From the NCBI RefSeq assembly GCF_900142625.1, contig NZ_FRBN01000001.1, forward strand, positions 310,001 to 374,000: a stretch of DNA of 64,000 nucleotides, given 5' to 3'. Numbering within the stretch: position 1 is the first letter of the stretch; each line of letters starts with the position of its first letter. The notes under the pieces were generated by a model, which was given only the letters and a program-made list of their open reading frames with translations, was not told the DNA's origin and did no database searches. The DNA comes from Roseovarius marisflavi. Lineage in GTDB: Bacteria > Pseudomonadota > Alphaproteobacteria > Rhodobacterales > Rhodobacteraceae. The position numbers and the translations under genes are program-made. This document shows positions 63,066-64,000 of the stretch, piece after piece.

Positions 63066-64000
63066 CTATTCAGCGCGCGCCTGCCATTCCTTGAGGCGCA
63101 GCATGGCATTGCCGCCAATCTGTTGAAAGGGCCACGGCGGGAGGCGTTTGGGGCGCGCCTGCGCGGTGAAACTTGACGTAATATCCGAGGCTTGCCCGCA
63201 AGCGAGTTCCGCCGCGCCAATGCCGGTCAGCGTGCCGCGCGCGGTGCCAAGGCCGTTTTGCACACAGCCCGCATAAAGCCCCGTCTCGATCTCGCGCATC
63301 ACCGACACGCTGTTGAGGCTCAGGCATAGATGCCCGGCCCAACTATGCTCCATTCTGAGGCCCGCAAGCTGCGGGAACCGCGCGTCAAACTTACGCCGCA
63401 TCACTTGGGCGGCGCGGGCAACATCGCGCGGCGTCGGCGTCATGTCGGGGCGCAGCTTGGCACAGGTGCGGGTCACGATCCGGTTGCCGCCCTGGCCGGT
63501 GTCAATCCGGCGCATGGTGGTGCCCATCGGGTTTGACGGCGTGATGCCCCAACGCGGCGCACCGCCAAGCCGGCCAAGCGCCTCTGCGTCAAGCTCTGGT
63601 GTCATGGTGGCAAACAGGAACAGCTGCATCAGGCGGCCACGCTCAATCCCGAAACTCTCAAGATGGCCATTCACCGTCAGGATCACCCGCCCGGCGCTGA
63701 TCCGGCCCTTGGGCGTGGTGATCTGCCAGGCCTCACCCTGTTTCTCAAAGCCCGACACCGGGCTATCCTCGAAGATCGCCACCCCGTCGCGCAAAAGCCC
63801 CGCGCCAAGGCCGCGAATATAACCCGCCGGTTGCAGCATCACCGTGCCGGGCGTGTAAAGCCCCGAGAGGTAATGCGCGCTGCCCGTAAGCTCCTGCATG
63901 GCTTGCGCATCAAGCATCTCGCTCGCCTCATCAAGGCTGGCCAGATGGCGCGCGTAGCTTGCATTATGAGCCTGCGCGGCAGGGCTTGCCGCGCCGTTGA
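63066..64000 (-). CDS. FAD-dependent DAO-family oxidoreductase, partial
   Basis: The gene continues past the right edge; the in-frame sequence upstream of an internal methionine at 63917 is open and coding. The visible 311 residues carry DAO-type features: GRVILTVNGHLESFG, FGIERGRLMQLFLF, and the C-terminal FAD site near LYAGCVQNGLGTARGTLTG. It resembles gamma-glutamylputrescine oxidase (PuuB)-like or sarcosine-oxidase-like amine oxidases. With the adjacent MttB3-SDR genes an amine oxidation role is plausible. The N-terminal FAD GxGxxG motif lies outside the window. Confidence 0.85.
   Translation of the reverse strand, partial: NGAASPAAQAHNASYARHLASLDEASEMLDAQAMQELTGSAHYLSGLYTPGTVMLQPAGYIRGLGAGLLRDGVAIFEDSPVSGFEKQGEAWQITTPKGRISAGRVILTVNGHLESFGIERGRLMQLFLFATMTPELDAEALGRLGGAPRWGITPSNPMGTTMRRIDTGQGGNRIVTRTCAKLRPDMTPTPRDVARAAQVMRRKFDARFPQLAGLRMEHSWAGHLCLSLNSVSVMREIETGLYAGCVQNGLGTARGTLTGIGAAELACGQASDITSSFTAQARPKRLPPWPFQQIGGNAMLRLKEWQARAE

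Overview
The window looks like chromosomal DNA of a marine-type alphaproteobacterium of the Rhodobacteraceae (Roseobacter group). It is GC-rich, with short intergenic gaps and many ATGA, GTGA or TTGA start/stop overlaps. Supporting content includes an MttB-type methyltransferase expansion, DUF6456 and DUF6477 family genes, a GluQ-type enzyme, trmFO, an lpxD-acp-KAS operon and an acetyl-type MetA. I see no tRNA, rRNA, CRISPR array, transposase or phage gene. The taxonomic assignment is inferred from gene content and protein style, not from a marker phylogeny.

Layout. 1-5.4 kb: end of an IalB-like gene, a cupin, then a minus-strand envelope operon (L,D-transpeptidase, lpxD, acyl carrier protein, ketoacyl synthase). 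5.4-9 kb: a MepK-like murein endopeptidase diverging from the transpeptidase, lipA, oxyR and a VIT-type Fe/Mn transporter. 9-15.4 kb: DUF6456 and DUF6477 genes flanking a region with two perfect DnaA boxes, MttB paralogue 1, a FadL-type porin and guaA. 15.5-19.5 kb: a signalling module made of a LuxR-type response regulator diverging from a periplasmic SUOX-fold protein and a hybrid histidine kinase, with an 11-bp inverted repeat between them. 19.5-29.4 kb: an RND pump (adaptor and permease) and tamA-tamB. 29.7-36.3 kb: EamA transporter, second FadL-type protein, P-loop ATPase, metA, hydrolase, ppk2, TetR. 36.3-42.3 kb: rpsI-rplM, thioesterase, trmFO, methyltransferase, gluQ, aminotransferase. 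42.3-48.7 kb: an M48 protease with two DsbA-like proteins, gnd, argF and argD. 48.9-57.6 kb: MFS and EamA transporters, a small anchored protein with a sterol-desaturase-family enzyme, TetR, squalene/phytoene synthase-like protein, cimA and cysS. 57.8-64 kb: MttB paralogues 2 and 3, a cupin, two SDR dehydrogenases and a partial FAD oxidoreductase.

How genes work together. Envelope functions dominate: murein remodelling (Ldt and MepK-like), lipid A acylation (LpxD with its own ACP and KAS), outer-membrane biogenesis (TamA/TamB, M48 protease with disulfide proteins), hydrophobic-substrate porins and an efflux pump. The strongest candidates for something undescribed are: the MttB2/MttB3-SDR-SDR-FAD locus, which probably demethylates and oxidises an unidentified N-methylated compound; the SUOX-like/hybrid kinase/LuxR module, whose SUOX-fold protein has lost the molybdenum-ligand cysteine; and the DnaA-box intergenic region between the DUF6456 and DUF6477 genes. 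A short AAATACTC element recurs at gene ends, and the 3' part of cysS has a markedly lower GC content than the rest of the gene.
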